Source: Hyphomicrobiales bacterium | GTDB taxonomy: Bacteria; Pseudomonadota; Alphaproteobacteria; Rhizobiales; Aestuariivirgaceae | Assembly (NCBI GenBank): GCA_016185245.1 | Contig: JACPNZ010000008.1 | Location: forward strand, 1 to 64,000 | Direction of reading: 5' to 3' | DNA length: 64,000 bases | In this document: one piece after another, positions 63,377 through 64,000 of the stretch | How positions within the stretch are numbered: the first letter of the stretch is position 1 | Layout: every line of letters starts with the position of its first letter | The notes under the pieces: model-generated | What the model was told of the DNA's origin: nothing | What the model saw: only the letters and a program-made list of their open reading frames with translations | The model's database searches: none | Program-made: the position numbers and the translations under genes

Positions 63377-64000
63377 CTACTCCGCCGCCTCCATGTAGTT
63401 GGCCATTGGCGGGCAGGTGCACATCAGGTTTCGGTCGCCGAAGACATTGTCGACGCGGCCCACCGGCGGCCAGTACTTGTCATTGGGATAGCCCTTCAAG
63501 GGGAAGAAGGCCTTCTCCTTCGAATAGGGATGCCTCCAGTCGCCCAAGAGCAGGCGATGGGTGTGCGGGGCATTCTTCAGCACATTGTCGGTCTTGTCGG
63601 CCTTGCCCTCTTCCACTTCGGCGATCTCCTTGCGGATCTCGATCATCGCGTCGCAGAAGCGGTCGAGCTCGCGCTTGCCTTCCGATTCGGTGGGCTCGAT
63701 CATCAGCGTGTCGACCACCGGGAACGACATGGTGGGGGCGTGGAAGCCATAGTCGACTAGGCGCTTGGCCACGTCCTCGACGGAGAGCCCGGTGCGCTCC
63801 TTGAGCCAGCGCAGGTCGATGATGCATTCATGGGCGATGAAGCCGTTGGGGCCGGTGTAGACGATGGGAAAGTGCGGTGCGAGACGCCTGGCCATGTAGT
63901 TGGCGTTGAGGATCGCCATGATTGTCGCCTTCCTCAGGCCCTCGGCTCCCATCATGGCGATATAGGTCCAGGAGATCGGCAGCACCGAGGCCGAGCCCCA
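63377..64000 (-). CDS. gcvP: Glycine dehydrogenase (decarboxylating), C-terminal part, truncated by window end
   Basis: The last 207 residues of the P protein of the glycine cleavage system, which decarboxylates glycine with PLP and passes the aminomethyl group to the H protein. [62 protein letters not shown], and [20 protein letters not shown] are highly conserved family segments. The gene continues beyond the right edge; the PLP lysine is outside the window. The stop lies about 20 bp from the Phd/VapC operator. Confidence 0.95.
   Translation of the reverse strand, partial: WGSASVLPISWTYIAMMGAEGLRKATIMAILNANYMARRLAPHFPIVYTGPNGFIAHECIIDLRWLKERTGLSVEDVAKRLVDYGFHAPTMSFPVVDTLMIEPTESEGKRELDRFCDAMIEIRKEIAEVEEGKADKTDNVLKNAPHTHRLLLGDWRHPYSKEKAFFPLKGYPNDKYWPPVGRVDNVFGDRNLMCTCPPMANYMEAAE

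Overview
The window is a G+C-rich bacterial chromosome segment, almost certainly from an alphaproteobacterium of the Hyphomicrobiales (Rhizobiales) type. Supporting signs are a CcrM GANTC methyltransferase, TTAA-N7-TTAA (CtrA-type) sites, a GTTC-N7-GTTC SOS box, a FixK/FNR box, an FO operon with separate b' and b subunits, ETF-ubiquinone oxidoreductase, and the gene orders sppA-glyQ-glyS-ppdK-sleB and mutY/dciA-dsbA-smc. I cannot name the genus. I see no rRNA, tRNA, CRISPR array, insertion sequence or prophage. Nearly all of the window is dense core-genome coding sequence.

Layout. 0-7 kb: fabI-aroC and a glycine-zipper lipoprotein on the minus strand, then pdxH, a BrnT/BrnA-like toxin-antitoxin pair, an SDR, a cystathionine beta-lyase-like enzyme and a signal-less HtrA-like protease on the plus strand. 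7-12 kb: hemN behind an FNR/FixK box, two class III aminotransferases (one GabT) and a VapBC pair between them. 12-19.5 kb: amidase, fatty acyl-CoA ligase, SRAP protein, Nudix hydrolase, a small protein behind a perfect CtrA site, a LysE exporter, acuI and a dihydroorotase-type enzyme. 19.5-24 kb: ygfZ-tag-HD hydrolase-phosphatase run, class IV aminotransferase, SleB-type hydrolase. 24-34.8 kb: ppdK, an MFS transporter, glyS-glyQ, a secreted V8-like protease that has lost its whole catalytic triad, a small membrane protein, an SppA-like protease, a TrmN6-like methyltransferase and a DUF2007 protein.

35-43.4 kb: polyprenyl diphosphate synthase, ispE, a secreted TPR protein, then two TadE/TadG-like surface proteins flanking a PilZ (c-di-GMP) protein and a tiny unknown protein. 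43.5-50.5 kb: ETF-QO, family 4 uracil-DNA glycosylase, moaB, two tandem related small secreted proteins, an EamA transporter and a radical SAM protein sharing an SOS-box promoter region, and an isocitrate lyase/PEP mutase-family protein. 50.5-60 kb: rnhB-ccrM-GNAT-HAD, mutY convergent with them, dciA-dsbA-like-smc-HAD. 60-62.6 kb: atpI-atpB-atpE-atpF'-atpF with a near-consensus promoter and terminators on both sides. 62.6-64 kb: a Phd/VapC pair with a 29-bp palindromic operator, and the 3' end of gcvP running off the window.

The points most worth a second look are the triad-less V8-like pseudoprotease, the tandem small secreted family with a shared R.R.NN.DV and two-Cys pattern, the small protein under a perfect CtrA box, the SOS box before the radical SAM gene, the probably leaderless FNR-driven hemN, a repeat that supplies the stop codons of two genes and abuts that of a third, and an A+T-rich insertion in glyS. 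No single locus stands out as a complete undescribed system.
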